The notes beneath the pieces are model-generated. The model did no database searches and had not been told where the DNA came from. It saw only the letters and a program-made list of their open reading frames with translations. From the NCBI RefSeq assembly GCF_002775205.1, contig NC_036456.1, forward strand, positions 13,667,463 to 13,731,462: 64,000 bases of DNA. Reading direction: 5' to 3'. This DNA is from Xiphophorus maculatus (Eukaryota > Chordata > Actinopteri > Cyprinodontiformes > Poeciliidae). Below, in pieces: positions 50,201 to 62,384 of the stretch. Numbering within the stretch: position 1 is the first letter of the stretch; the number at the start of each line of letters is the position of its first letter. The position numbers and the translations under genes are program-made.

Positions 50201-50840
50201 TGAGCTCCAAGCACTGACCAAGCAGTCCGATCTGATCACTTATTAATTAAGGAACAATATTATTGGATCCAACATTGATGAATATTTAAAGTTTTTATTT
50301 AACATTTTACAGTAATCAAAATTCTTGCAAAGGAGCCACTTCATTTTAAGAAATTAAAATGAAGTTGTTGTTTATAGCAACACTTAAGCCTATATTTAAG
50401 ATAAACTTTTACAACTCATTATATAAATCAAAAAGGAATTAATTTTGCATTTTCTAAAGGTAAATAGAATAGAATATTCAAATTAATAAATTTTGAATAG
50501 ATGTATATCTGTATTGCTTCTGACTTGTTCCTGAAGTCATCTCCTTCATATGCTTCCAGTGACAGAAAATTTCGAAGAGAAAACTTTCCCACTTTCTGTT
50601 GTCTGTCTCCACCTTGTGGCAACTCTGAAATACGGCGTGCCTTGAAACAAAATAAATCATAAGTCTTGAAGTTGTTCACGGTTTATCTTCTTACAGTCTC
50701 AAACTTTGATGTATTTCTTGTATTCAATAAAGCAGATTAACACAAAGTGAACAATAAAAGGGAGCTGACACATGTCACCGCAATCTTTGAAACGGGAGTG
50801 CTATTTGGAAACTGGAGTACTTGAAGAAAAACCACCGGGA
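47206..50840. other. Intergenic stretch, no gene seen
   Basis: AT-rich sequence with only short ORFs. It contains a perfect hairpin at 47719-47760 and an imperfect one at about 49668-49752 built from CTATCTGCAG/CTGCAGATAG and GGCCTTTTGCC/GGGCAAAAGGCC. No coding or RNA gene is supported. Confidence 0.4.
47719..47760. repeat. Perfect 18-bp inverted repeat
   Basis: TATGTGAACATAAATGTT (47719-47736) pairs exactly with 47743-47760 across a six-base loop. It lies in non-coding sequence. Confidence 0.8.
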
Positions 50841-50849
50841 GCCATGCTC

Positions 50850-51920
50850 AGGCAGAGATCCACGGATGGTAAGACTCGCCCATGAGCGTTCTTTTCCAGA
50901 AGCTTATTTTCTGCAGAAAATAACTATGATGTCGGTGATCATGAAGTGTTGGCAGTTAAACTGGCACTAGAGAAGTGGAGGCATTGAGTGGAGGGAGCTA
51001 AGGAACCCTTTGTGATTTGGTCAGACCATAAAAATTTGCAGTATCTCAAGGTAGCAAAGAGACTCAACCCCAGGTGGATCTTACTCTTCAATTGTTTCAA
51101 TTTCTCACTGTCTTACTGACCTGGGAGTAAGAACATCAACCCTTATGCACTTTCCATGAAACTACGGAGGAGAGACAGGAGGTCAGGCAGGTGGTAGTTC
51201 AGTGTGACGTATTATTTTGACTATATGCTATTGGGAACCATATAGACATGCTTCCCAAGTCTATATAGTTAACAGTTACCAAACCTGAACTGGATCAGAA
51301 AATGCGGGAGACCCATCAGCAAACCCTGAGGTTCTCTCATTTTGTCATGAGTCTGTCATCCTGGAGTTACTAGGACGGTGGTCAGAAGTTGTTTCTGGGA
51401 GGAAACTTTGCTTCACGATGTCACATAATACATCAGAACTTGCCGGTTTGCTGCCAGGCTAAACCATCCAGTTGACCACCTTCTGGGCTCCTGTAACCTC
51501 TCTCTATTGCTCACTGTCCCTGATCCCACAAATTCATGGATTTTGTAATAGATTTGCCCAATGATCACTCTGTCCTTCTCATGATTGTAGATCGATTCTC
51601 TAGGACGTCCCACTAGGTACCACTTCACAAACTTTTTTCCAAGGAGCTAAGAGGGATTCTGACTCGAGAAAATTTCTCCTGTCTAAAGACATTGTTTCAG
51701 ATGGATGACCAAAGTTTGTTTGCAGTTTTTAAACAGTTCTGTTGTATGCTGGGTATCAAGGTAAGCCTCTCATCGGGACTTCACCCACAAACCCACAGGC
51801 AAACTGAGAGGATCAACTAAGAAGCGGAAACAAAGCTGCGAAAGCTCTGTGAGCATGATCCATCTTCATGGTCTCATAACTTTACACTCACTGTCAAACA
51901 TGCTTGTGCAAGCATGATGT
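50850..51920 (+). pseudogene. Ty3/gypsy pol relic (RNase H and integrase)
   Basis: From about 50897 one frame reads [20 protein letters not shown] and LALEKWRH, a stop, [20 protein letters not shown]. This is the RNase H region of gypsy elements. Downstream come PGSKNINPYALS (usual PGSKNxxPDALSR), then LMIVDRFSR (integrase core, usual VDRFSK), then [19 protein letters not shown] with the conserved HPQT-GQTER site altered at one residue. Many in-frame stops and frame changes break it. Reverse transcriptase, gag and LTRs were not found, so it is an old truncated copy. Confidence 0.8.
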
Positions 51921-52458
51921 TTTAGTTTGTTCTAGGTGTGGTAATGACCCAGTTAAAGCCCAGACCTCCTGAGCCTAAAATGTTTAAAAGTAAATGGCAA
52001 ATGTTACTCCATTGAAAGTCGATTAATTTAAATTATGAACAGAACTGTGAGCTATAAACTATGAAAACAAGAGAGTGCATACATTCTCTTTGTAATGACT
52101 GGCATTTTCACAACTAAGTTTAATCTTAAAAACAAATATTAGAGACTTAAAGTTGAATGTAAACATGTAGCAAATGATAACGTTAAAGCAGTGGACAAAT
52201 TAGGGTCTTCTGGTGGGAAACCAAACCCGGTAGATATAGTAAACCCCAATGTATGATACATTGGGACGTTGGGGGAAGTAACAGAAGATATGCAAGAATA
52301 ACATTTAAAAGTGATAGGCTTTGATAGCAGTATTATGTAACATTAATAAATGTGTGTAACTCATTGAGAAATGTATTATCTTGGGTGTTGTGAACTTGTC
52401 ACTGATCAGTCTGTGCAACCCTATAAAATCCCCTCCAAACCCAAGTTTCTAGGAGAAA

Positions 52459-52635
52459 CCCTGGTCCTCAAGGCACACTGTCCTACATGTTTTAGAAGTT
52501 TCCCTGCTTTAATGTGCCTGATTCAACTGATTGCAGTTCAACAAACGCCTGTTAATCAGGCATCAATTGAAATCAGCTGGACTGAAGCAAGGAAATACCT
52601 ACAACATGCAGGGCAGTGTGCCTTGAGGACCAGGG
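52459..52635. mobile_element. Short element with perfect 22-bp inverted repeats
   Basis: CCCTGGTCCTCAAGGCACACTG (22 bases, 52459-52480) is exactly complementary to 52614-52635. The 133-bp interior holds no ORF. This is the form of a miniature inverted-repeat transposable element. Bases 52400-52458 immediately to its left recur in inverted orientation at about 55708-55770, so the mobile unit may be larger than the inverted repeats alone. Confidence 0.65.
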
Positions 52636-52770
52636 TTGGGAAACACTGGATTAGATGATATACAAATTTACTTTTCACAGTTTTGCACTAGTTTGTGTTG
52701 TTTCTCCGTAAAATTACCATAAAAGGCCATGATGTTTGTCATTGTAAGTTAAAGCAAATATAAATATTTT

Positions 52771-52880
52771 TGCAAGGCACTGTAGTATAAAGTGCCTTGC
52801 ACTATGCTGTAGTATAAAGTACAGTATAGTGTACTTTATACTGTAGTATAAAGTGCCTTGCAGTTTATACTACAGTATAT
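52771..52880. repeat. Cluster of nested palindromes
   Basis: TGCAAGGCACT (52771-52781) pairs with 52791-52801. AGTATAAAGTAC (52811-52822) pairs with 52831-52842. AAGTGCCTTGCA appears again at 52851-52862 and GTAGTATAAAGT recurs throughout. The arrangement looks like a short hairpin unit copied in both orientations. Confidence 0.75.
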
Positions 52881-53254
52881 TTACTGTTTATTTATTGATT
52901 TACAAATGTAAATCAATTTCAATTTGATTTACAAATGTTTTCTTTCTGCAGCCAGTTTGGTCGGCTTACAGTTCTCTTCCGCTGTCATTTTGGTGAATTA
53001 TGGATTTGGGAAACATAGCTCTATTAATGGCATTCCTATCATTCCTGGTTTCTCCAGAGGAAAAGGGTTTATTTATTTTTTTTTTTTTAATTACATTCCA
53101 CGTTTTAAAAAGACAGGATATTTTGATGAGAAACTGTGATTTATTTATTGTCTTTTTTGACCGAAAAAGACATATAAATATACCGAGAGCTGGTGGGCCA
53201 CACAGTGACGTAGAAGGGGGTTACAAAAAATAACCTCCCGTGTTTCACCCCTTC

Positions 53255-53476
53255 TGAACGCCCCTCTAGCTTGCGGAACCAATTAAATCCCCTCGCGTTG
53301 CGTTCACGGCACCATAAACGCCGTTCCCCTTCCCACAGACACGAACATTCCGTGTGCTCTTTTTTTTTTTTATGGTAAACCGGAGGAAAGGTGGTCGTTC
53401 TGTTTTGTGATAGACTTTGTTTTCTCCCGGTGCTCGGTTTTCATCGCTGGCTTTACTGTCCGTGTCTTGAGTGCAA
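53255..53476 (+). promoter_or_regulatory. Promoter and 5' leader of CNTF-like gene 1
   Basis: The block ATTAAATCCCC, CATAAACGCCG, CACAGACACG, ACATTCCGTGTG (53282-53355) is matched by 59843-59905 ahead of the second gene copy. It is more GC- and CpG-rich than the surroundings. TGACGTAG at about 53206, a CRE-like motif, lies upstream; the second copy has TGACGTAA at 59821. No TATA box is evident. Transcription start is inferred to lie in this block. Confidence 0.5.
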
Positions 53477-56400
53477 ATGGCAGAGCAGGAGAAGCAGCCA
53501 TTAACCGCCTCCGACTCAACGGTATCGGGCTCGACGCAGACCGGGAGAGCGGTGGCGCTGGCCCGGCTACTGCACCAAGAATGCATCCAGCTGCTTGAGC
53601 TATTCGTGAGTTTTCCCGCTCGCCGGGCTTTGCCTCGCTGTTCCCCATCGGTGTGACTCACAGACCGTCCCGTTATATGCGGTTTGTCCCTGGGACTGTT
53701 AGCAACCTGTCGTATTGCCGTGTGTGGGTTTTACTGCAGACACTGAACATAGGTGATGTTGAGACAGGGCCGGTCCATACGGAAGAGGATTAGGGCCACA
53801 GAAAAAAACCCAAAAATGATTTTGACTTTAATCCCCAAATTCCATCTTTTTTCTCAGAATTCTGATTTTAACTCAGAATTTGTTTACTTTAAAGCAGATG
53901 GGCACCCTAGAGGAACCTGGTTCAGTGACCAAGAGTGTCATGTTGTATTTAAGCCTTTTTTTCCCCTGTAGCCTGAGATTAAAGTCAGAATTTTGTTGTT
54001 GTTTGTTTTTCCAGTGGCACTATTCGTCTTCCATAGGTCCAAGCCTTTTTGGAGCCCTAAGCAGATTTCCCTTTGGGGCTCACCATACCAACATGTCAAC
54101 ACCAAATGCTGTATCATCCCAAAGCTATCATGTGTGTAAAATACCTACTGTCATTAGCATTGTTTATAATTAGTTTACATCATAGCAGTGGCGTTATTTT
54201 AACCTTTCAGCCGTAACAAGCAAAACTACAATTGAATTTTGAAATGCAGAGTGGTATTTCAGTGTGAAGTATTATTTTGACTATTTGTACATGAGCTTGA
54301 TATTTTATATTTCCACAAGAGTGACAGCAGCCAACAAGAGATTAACCTATTATTTGTGTCACTATAAAAATAATAGAAATTTTTCTCCATGTGTAATAGC
54401 GTTTAGTTTGTATTATTCAACTGGTGCTTTTGGTTGCCTCCTGGTGATGTAGGGGCCCCAGGCAGCCGCGTAACTCATATGCCATGGGGTGGCACTGAGC
54501 TTTCAAAAATGTAACCATGCTAAAAGGCAGCATGCACCCTTGTATTCCTGATCTCCCTGCTAGATGAATCTTTAGCAATTTTCCTGCTTTGGTGTCTCTT
54601 TCATTACCAGAAAACATTTTAATCAATCATTATAGTCAGCAATATAGTCCACATTGTGTTAACATTATTACTTCAAATAGAACAAAATAATTATTTGCAT
54701 TTCACATGGTGTAGATAGAATCTCATCACTACCTCAAGACCGTGTCTGTTTTTTTGTTTTTTTTTTCTTTAGAAAGAAAGGGAGACCTCCTTGTCGGACC
54801 AAACACCAGACGGTGGACGTATGGTGTCTTTGTCCCCCGAGGCAACAGAGTCCACTACAGAGGAGCAGGTGCAGCTGCTGCACTCGGCTCTGCGACAGTG
54901 TCTGGGGATGATCCACTGTGTCATCCAAAAGGAGGAGGAGGAGTGGGGCAGGCTGGAAGACAACTATGAGACCCTAAAAGCATCTGTCCGAGCACGTCTG
55001 GAGAACCTGCTTCACACCACCAAAAATCTCCTGAGGAGCAAAGATAAGATCTTGGAAGTAACTCCAGATCACCAATGTAATGAGGTGAAGTATAAATAGC
55101 ACAATCCTGTTTGGATATCTTCCTCTAAGCTCACATTTAGATATCACTTATCACACCTTAACATTCTTATGATTGTATGAAGACAAAAATGTGAAAACCA
55201 CTGAATCTATATCAGTATAACATGTACTCCGATAAAAAACGTCTATGTGCAAAGACTTATTGTGATATTGTTCGTTTTATATTTTTCTTTAAAGCACGTG
55301 GTAGAGGTTTATGGAGGAGACAAAGGCACAGGGGTTGCCAGATCTTAATTTATATACAGGGTTACCCCATAAAACTTGCTTAACCTGGTGGTCAGGGTGC
55401 CAAGCCAGTCTACAAGTAGCCCATCATGTTTTTGTACAAAAAATGTTTCGTTGACAGGAGATGTCAAATATCACTGGGTGAACCTCTAAAAGCGCAACTA
55501 TAAGTTATATTTGCGGTTCGCATTGAGTTTGCACAAGCAGAGCAACACTGTGGCTTTTAAACGTGACGCCTGTCTTGGTGCAGTATTTACCAAAGAAAGT
55601 CCTGATCGGGGCTAATATAAATGCCAATACAGGTGAACCTGCTCTGCAAGAACACCTTCCAAATCGTCTAATTTGAATGAAAAGCCTGCGTCTAGGTAAA
55701 CTTCCAGTGTTTCTCCTAGAAACTTGGGTTTGGAGGGGATTTTATAGGGTTGCACAGACTGATGATCATTTCTTTCATTTTGGTTTGATTGATACCTACT
55801 TAAGAAACTGATCTTATCTACTGATCTATTCTACCATCACTAACATCTGAGAGAGGGCTACGTTTCACAGTAGTCAGCCTACTGTTGCCAACTTTGCAAC
55901 TTTTTTTGGCTATTTTTAGTACAGGGCCTGCTGCTGGTGGTCAGAGACCCGGAGGTGCTGATGCTTCTGTCAGGCTGCCCCAGGGCAAGCTATACAATAC
56001 CGTGCCACCATCAGCATGTGAATGTGTGTGAATGACTAAAATGTAGAGTGAAGCGCTTTGGGGACCTCTGGTCTTGATAAAGCACAAAACAAGTACAAGC
56101 CATTTACCATAGAAACAAATTGGTCAGGCTTTGAAATAATAATAATAGAATAAGTTACTGCTTGCGCTTTTACAAGGCCATGTCTATTTGTATATATATT
56201 ATTGATTTATTGTCCAGCGTTTATATATAATAGTTTATATTTGTAAGGCCATATATACACTATTTGAAATCCATAATTCTACTCTGATAAAGCTTATTAA
56301 AATGTGGAAAACTTTTTACAACCATTGTTATAATTCCAGCAGTGAATGTCAGGAAGTCAGACCGCCCTCACACTTCCACTCTTGACCTCAACTAGCATGT

Positions 56401-56936
56401 ATAATATTATAGTGCAGTTAGAGAAAGGTTCAACTAGTCCCACCTGTTAAAGTTTCCAGCAGGAAGCTTATGCTTTTTAAAAAAAGAATATAACAACATC
56501 ACTCCTCAAAACCTCTGGAACAATCTCTAGCTGATTTCAAGGTGCAGATATATTATCATGGTCGTGATTTTAATCTGAGTATGTAGTGCCGCCTAGCAGT
56601 GACTGGTGTACGCAGGGGCTTGTGGTTAATTCCAGAGTGAGACGTGAGGCCTTCTGCCAAACACATCAGGAAATTTGCAACAGAATGACTGAATAACAAG
56701 ACCTCCTTTTAGATTTATGCTCAGAAATCTTAATGAACTGAAACTATGCTGGGAAGATAAGCTGGATTCTTTGCTTTGTTTTCCTCCTCTCCTCTGTCTA
56801 GGAAGTTGATGGCATCGGGGGAACCTTTGGCCTAAAAATGTGGACCTACCGCGTGCTGTTGGAGCTCATCCACTGGGCTGACCAAGCTGCAAAGACCCTG
56901 CATGTTTTACATGAAGAGAGGGAAGGAACAAAGTAG
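53477..56936 (+). CDS. cntf: CNTF-like cytokine, tandem copy 1
   Basis: Model: join(53477..53605, 54773..55084, 56802..56936), 191 residues, both introns in phase 0. Donors are TTC|GTGAGT and GAG|GTGAAG; acceptors are TTTCTTTAG and CTGTCTAG. No signal peptide is present, as in mammalian CNTF, a four-helix cytokine of the IL-6 family that leaves cells by a non-classical route. Helix A is around residues 24-46 (GRAVALARLLHQECIQLLEL), helix B around 74-100, helix C around 108-135, helix D from 154. The segment GGTFGLKMWTYRVLLEL lines up with GGLFEKKLWGLKVLQEL of mammalian CNTF. F156 and K159 correspond to the receptor-contact pair F152/K155 there. Reading through the second donor stops after four codons, which supports splicing. 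CLCF1, CT-1 or fish M17 are alternatives but normally differ in leader or helix D. Confidence 0.78.
55085..56801 (+). other. Intron 2 of CNTF-like gene 1 with repeat insertions
   Basis: This 1,717-bp intron contains the inverted partner of 52400-52458 (55708-55770). It also contains a dispersed fish repeat at about 55920-56110 that ends AAGCGCTTTGGGG ... GCCATTTACCAT. At 55150-55315 it holds a segment that matches sequence downstream of the second gene (63065-63190), not the second gene's intron 2. Confidence 0.6.
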
Positions 56937-58440
56937 ATCTGACCCTTTTTCGTTTCACTCCAACAACATTAAACAAACCTAATCAACACTACCAACCAGC
57001 GTCTTCTTCTAAATATTCCTATTTAAACTTGTAAACAGATGATCACTCTATACACCTGACATGGAAAAACTACTTAACACTACTAAGCCCCTTTAAAAGT
57101 GTCAGTATTATGTATTTCCAGGCACATAGTGGCATTTTAAATCACAACTGAAGGTTATAACAACCTTCAGTTATAAAAATGCTATATATATCAAATATGA
57201 CTTAAAATAACTTGGACATCGTAATTTAACGCCTTTAAATTGGGCCTCTATCTCTTTAAAACACTCCTGCTCTTTCTGAAACTCTGCCTTCAGGAAGTCA
57301 TCACAATGTTGCTCGTCTATTAATCTCTTTAGCGCCCTGGACGAACAATCTCACCTGCGCCCTCCAATGTCATTTGGATGGAGAGGAGACACATTGGTAT
57401 GTCTCATGTCTATCCCCCCCCCCCCTTACGAGATGTCACCCTGGGCGTTTACCCATGTTGCCCATATCAGAAACTGCTATTTGGTGGCAACCATTTAGCT
57501 GTACAAAATGCCTGGGTGGCTCAAGCACAGCTCCTCCTCTGAGCTGCAATTTCCAATCTTCTGTCTCACAGAGCAACCTTCCCTTGCGACTCTGTGCAAT
57601 GCTGGTAAAAAGGTTGTTAAAGGGTTAAGAGCAGCTCTATTGCCACAGAAGATTAAAGGATTTTCCCTGACACTGGTATTTCCACTACAAGTGTTAGTGA
57701 CCTCTGGTTTCCCATGTTGATTTTTTGTTTGGCAAAAAAAACATGCTTGTAGAGTTTGTAAATTAGTTTGGTCTAAGAGGTAACTTATAGAGGGCTTATA
57801 TTTTTCTCTTTTCTTTGAATGCAGTTTAAATTTTTATTTAAATCGATTTCAGTTAATGGCAATATATAAATATATATATATACAGTATATCTATACCTGC
57901 TGTTAACACTCCGCAATTTACTAACTGCTAGAGTTTAACCAAAAATCCACAACTGATGAACTGTGACTTACATGTGCAGCTGATTGTGTTACCATTTTTA
58001 GATTTTAACAAACATGATCTACACATTTAATCTAAATGATGTCCTAGAGTCTCGTCATGTGTGTTGTGAGGCACCATCTGTGACATGGTGTCATGTTTTT
58101 GCTGCTTTGTTCATAGTTCTCTCCTGATACTTGAATGTGCTGCTGAACTCTACATTATTTGACCAACTGGGTGTGTCCCCTTTCTCCCCTCCCCCAATCC
58201 CTAGTCTTGAGGCCTGGAAATAGTATCAGAACTGCTGTATTAGACTGATTTTTTTTATTTTATTTTATTTTTCACAGTGAAGCCAAAAGAATCAAACACT
58301 ATGCACCACACTTCTAATATAGCCAGATGCACTAACTGAATGTACAACAACTCACTTTAGATGTAATCATAGAATGTCTTTCTGAATGCTGTGCATTAAT
58401 TTCTGTGAAGATTGTACATTGCAAATTAAAATACCAATCC
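56937..58440 (+). other. Probable 3' untranslated region of CNTF-like gene 1
   Basis: Non-coding. The first 100 bases and 57650-57830 are closely matched downstream of the second copy (62385-62480 and 62545-62690). A candidate poly(A) site is ATTAAA near 58426, followed by a GT-rich stretch (CTTGTGTTTTGTTAG). A shorter transcript ending near ATTAAA at about 56970 is also possible. Confidence 0.4.
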
Positions 58441-59814
58441 CACTCCTTGTGTTTTGTTAGTTTTATTTGCAAGAAGGCATAATTGTGATTCAGATTTTAT
58501 TTTATTTTTTTCATACAAATGCCTTACAAAGGTACAACTACATCAACAGTTAACTTTGAAAACCTCACAATGTTGAGATGGTATAAATTTGAGAGCAAAT
58601 TGAGAATAATGTGATGTGTAATCAATTATCATGCTTAAAATTACACACAATTAAAGTACATTATCCTACTTCCATGATGCAAAAATCAACTCTCATTTGT
58701 TAATATATGACATACAAGGAAATAAAAATGTTTCTCTGGGTTGCTCAGCAGATTAGTGAGCATTGATTTAGGAAACATAAATACAAATGCCATAGAAAAA
58801 AATGCAGTGATTTCAATTTAACTCAAGTTCAGGATCTTAACTTCCATGGAAAATTGGTGCAGTTGGGTGCCTCCTTTGATGTTGCTGCACCTTTTACCCA
58901 ATGGCACCAGTTCAGAAAGTTAATGGAGCATGAATAAGAAGTCTCTGACATGTCTCCTGTGAGTAGTGAAAAACGTATATGATGACCTGGTTACCAGCTA
59001 ATAGAGCAAAATTATAGAAGTCACTTTAAGTGTAATCTGTTCTGTAGGAGCTGTGGAGGTCTTAAAGTAGTAAGCATTTAATTTTTTTTAAACAGAGCCA
59101 TCAAGAACAAATGAGTGATCCTCGTGTGCAACACAGTTTTATAATTTTGTTCAAAAAAAGCTGTGCTTGAATGCTTGACTCAAAGAAAAGTTGACAAAAC
59201 AAAAGTTCATTTTCAAATAAAAAGTAAGCATTTATCAAGTGTCTCTCCATGGTTGGATGAAAAGCTGTTAATTAAAAACGATTTTACAATGTCTTGAAGT
59301 GGTGCTAAATGCAGTTGGTGGCTTTTAACAAGAACAAGTAAATGTTCACAAAACACTCATTCAAAGTGTGAGTCTCATTCAAACTCATCATGGCAGTAAG
59401 GAGGACTGTGACCATTGTGACCACTGTGGATAAGCTCCACACTAAGCTAATAGCAACAGTGCAAGTAGCTCAGGAAACTGTTACTCTCCAAGTTTTCCTG
59501 AATTGATTTTGAATTGGAAAAAAATTGCTATACATCGATAGATCAATATTTTGAATCTCTCCTATTACCCAGCAGGAACTTGGCTAGATACCTCCAGATC
59601 ATTTTTAATGGCAAGTTCTACCAATACTGCCTTCTTTCTGCTCACTTTGAATCCTCTAAATTTCAATTATGTTCTACACTGTGTTTCTGTATTGAAGCTT
59701 TTTGAAATGAAGCCACCAGATCATCGTCTTCCAAAGTTATACATGTTGCCATTCTGTGTGCACCCTGTTAGTCCGAACTTCCGGGCAACTGGCGCGCTCA
59801 TAAATATTAATAAG
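58441..59814. other. Spacer between the tandem CNTF-like genes
   Basis: AT-rich, no gene seen. The segment 59330-59450 (AACAAGAACAAGTAAATGTTCA through GATAAGCTCCAC) is repeated at 63473-63570, to the right of the second gene, so the duplicated unit includes this downstream flank. Confidence 0.5.
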
Positions 59815-60042
59815 CAAATGTGACGTAATTTGCGATAAGCGCCATTAAATCCCCGCGCGCTCATAAACACCGCTCCCTTCCGCACAGACACGCACATTCC
59901 GTTTGTGTGTGTGTGTCTGTGTTGTTGTTTTTTTGTTTTGTTTTGTTTTTGTTTTTTGTTTTTTTTTTTAGGCGAAGGGGAATTAGATTTCGTTTCTCCT
60001 CTGCTTGGTTTGCATCGCTGGCTTTACCGGACCTGAGTGCAA
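59815..60042 (+). promoter_or_regulatory. Promoter and 5' leader of CNTF-like gene 2
   Basis: Contains TGACGTAA, ATTAAATCCCCGCGCGC, CATAAACACCG and CACAGACACGCACATTCCG, parallel to the block ahead of copy 1. A GT-rich and TTTTG-rich tract (59905-59970) separates this core from the start codon, where copy 1 has a simple T-run. Confidence 0.5.
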
Positions 60043-62384
60043 ATGGCAGAGCAGAGGAAGCAGCCGTTAACCGACTCAACGGCGCCGAACTCGACGCAGA
60101 CCGGGAGAGCGGTGGCGCTGGCCCGGCTACTGCACCAAGAATGCATCCAGCTGCTTCAGCTATTCGTGAGTTTTCCCGCTCGCCAATGAGAAACAGTTGT
60201 TTCTCATTGGCTCACGGTTCCGTTACATGCGGTTTGTCCCTGTGCTAAGACGGTTAGCTGCCGTCTTATTGAACGTGAAAAAGGTGAACTTCAGTGCTTA
60301 ATGTAATCAGCAGCATGTGTTCGTATATCTCTGATCTCCCTGCTTTATGATTCATTACCAGAAAACCTTTTAATCAAATCAGTCACTAAATTTAGCATTA
60401 TTTCCACATTGAGTATACATATAAAACAAAACAGTTGTTTAAAACAAAATAATTTCAGACAACATAATAAGTTAAGTCTCGAGCTGAACTTCCACCCCAC
60501 AGAGCACCCCCTCCCTGTGCCTTCCTCACACAGCTCCTTCAGACTAGCAGCAGCAATTAGCAAATGCCTGGTGGAACTACATGTCTGATAATACATTACT
60601 TTTACCAAAATACTAATATATTTTTTAAAACATAATAATAATATTGCATTATTTAAAACAAAATAATTTGTTGCACTTGACATGATGTAGATAGAATGTT
60701 ATCATAAATTCCTGAAGGTCATGTCTGGGTATGTATTTTTTTCCCTTAGAAAAAAAGGGAGACCTCCTTGTCGGACCAAACCCCAGACGGTGTACGTATG
60801 GTGTCTTTGTCCTCGGAGACAACAAAGTTCAGTATAGAGGAGCAGGTGCGGCTGCTGCACTCGGCTCTGCGACAGTGTCTAGGGATGCTCCGCCGTGTCA
60901 TCCAAAAGGAGAGGGAGGAGCTGGGCCAGCAGGGAGACGGCTATGAGACCCTAAAAGCATCTGTCCGAGCACGTCTGGAGAACCTGCTCTACACCACCAA
61001 GGATCTGCTGAAGAGCAAAGATTTGACCCTGGAAGTGGCTCAAGATCATCAGTGTAATGAGGTGAAGTATAAACGGCACGGTCCTGTTTGGATTCAAGCC
61101 ACTTGCCAGATCTTCCTCTGAATTAAAATGTCTCACTTTTCCACTTCTTCACTTTTCAAGTTTGTGCCAGTTAGAGGCCGCCTCAGCCAGATTTGTTTTC
61201 CGGTAGTAAATTCGGCGTGGCTCAGCATGGCTGTTCTCACATTTTCATACATACTTCAAGGGTAGTACTAGCAGCACCAAGCAGGGCAGGTTCTGAAACA
61301 ATTTGATTAACAGGTGACCGCATTCATTGATTGGCTAGTGAATTACATCACTGAAAACTGCAAACAAAATGTTGCTTTTAGCACTTTCCGGCGGACATGC
61401 TATCAGAGAGCTGCTCAGTAAGGAAGAGTTTAACTATGAGCTTAATCAGGAGCAGCGGCAGGAACTCATGCAGTAACTTTTACTGCAAAATGATTTAGCA
61501 GCACTGCTAGCTGCTCGTCTCTCAGAAATACGGACAGTAATAAAGAAAAGAGAAACAGTGCAGCTGTGATCAAACGTTCTGCATTGTTCTGGTGCCAAAG
61601 GCGCAGCATCCATGTGGTTCCAAGGACTTCAGGCCTGTGGCGCTGATGTCCCACATCATGAAGACCCTGGAAAGTCTTCCCCAGCTTCCATCATAGTTCT
61701 TTTGCTTCTTCATGTGATTTTGTGCCTCCTTTTTTTCTCATTTTATAAATCAATATATTTATCAATATATTTATCTATCAATACCACAGAGCAAAATATT
61801 CTCTTTCCTACAAAACATTCAAAATTACTTCTAACAATATAAAACAATAGATATTTAATAAACAGAGATATTTCAAATGTTCAGATTATTTCACGGATAC
61901 TAAAGGTGTGTACAACAATCAGACTGCAGTAATCTATGAATAAAAACACTTTTCCACTTTGTCTCTTCCTTGATTAATAATAGACATAATCAATCTGTTT
62001 TTCTGCATTTGAGGTTAGATTTCTTCACTGTAACTGTTCTATTTGGATTTGGTTTGTTTAATAAAACATGGCATCTTCACAACTGAATCTAGAGTTTGAC
62101 CAATAGTCAGTGAGCGTATGTAGCCTGAATTCATAACAGGATGGAATTTGGTATTTTTTTAATATGGCTCAAACACAGAATTATTCCTTTGCCCTGTCTT
62201 TCCCTACTGACACATGTGATGCTTTGTTTTCCTCCTCTCCTCTGTCTAGGAAGTTGATGGGATGGGGGGAACCTTTGGCCTAAAAATGTGGACCTACCGC
62301 GTGCTGTTGGAGCTCATCCACTGGGCTGACCAAGCTGCAAAGACCCTGCATGTTTTACACACTGAGAGAGAAGGAACAAAGTAG
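60043..62384 (+). CDS. cntf: CNTF-like cytokine, tandem copy 2
   Basis: Model: join(60043..60165, 60750..61061, 62250..62384), 189 residues, same three exons and phases as copy 1. Start is MAEQRKQPLTDSTAPNSTQT; exon 1 is two codons shorter. Exon 2 is about three-quarters identical to copy 1 by eye. Changes cluster in the AB loop and in the part between helices B and C (REELGQQGDG against EEEWGRLEDN). Exon 3 differs at only two residues, and the helix D pair F154/K157 and the following Trp are kept. No frameshift or stop is present, so both copies look functional. Intron 1 is 584 bp and intron 2 is 1,188 bp, both shorter than in copy 1. Confidence 0.78.
61585..61680 (+). pseudogene. LINE reverse-transcriptase fragment in intron 2
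   Basis: One frame reads VPKAQHPCGSKDFRPVALMS followed by HIMKTLESL. DFRPVALTSHVMKTLE is the usual form of this block in fish non-LTR reverse transcriptases (linking finger and palm). Only about 30 codons remain, so it is a small decayed insert inside the intron of the second CNTF-like gene. Confidence 0.7.

Noticed and set aside
54742-55099. Exon 2 of the CNTF-like gene taken as a stand-alone 102-codon gene
   Set aside because: It begins at a splice acceptor, has no in-frame ATG at the start, and the read-through past the donor stops after four codons. The three-exon model explains all parts.
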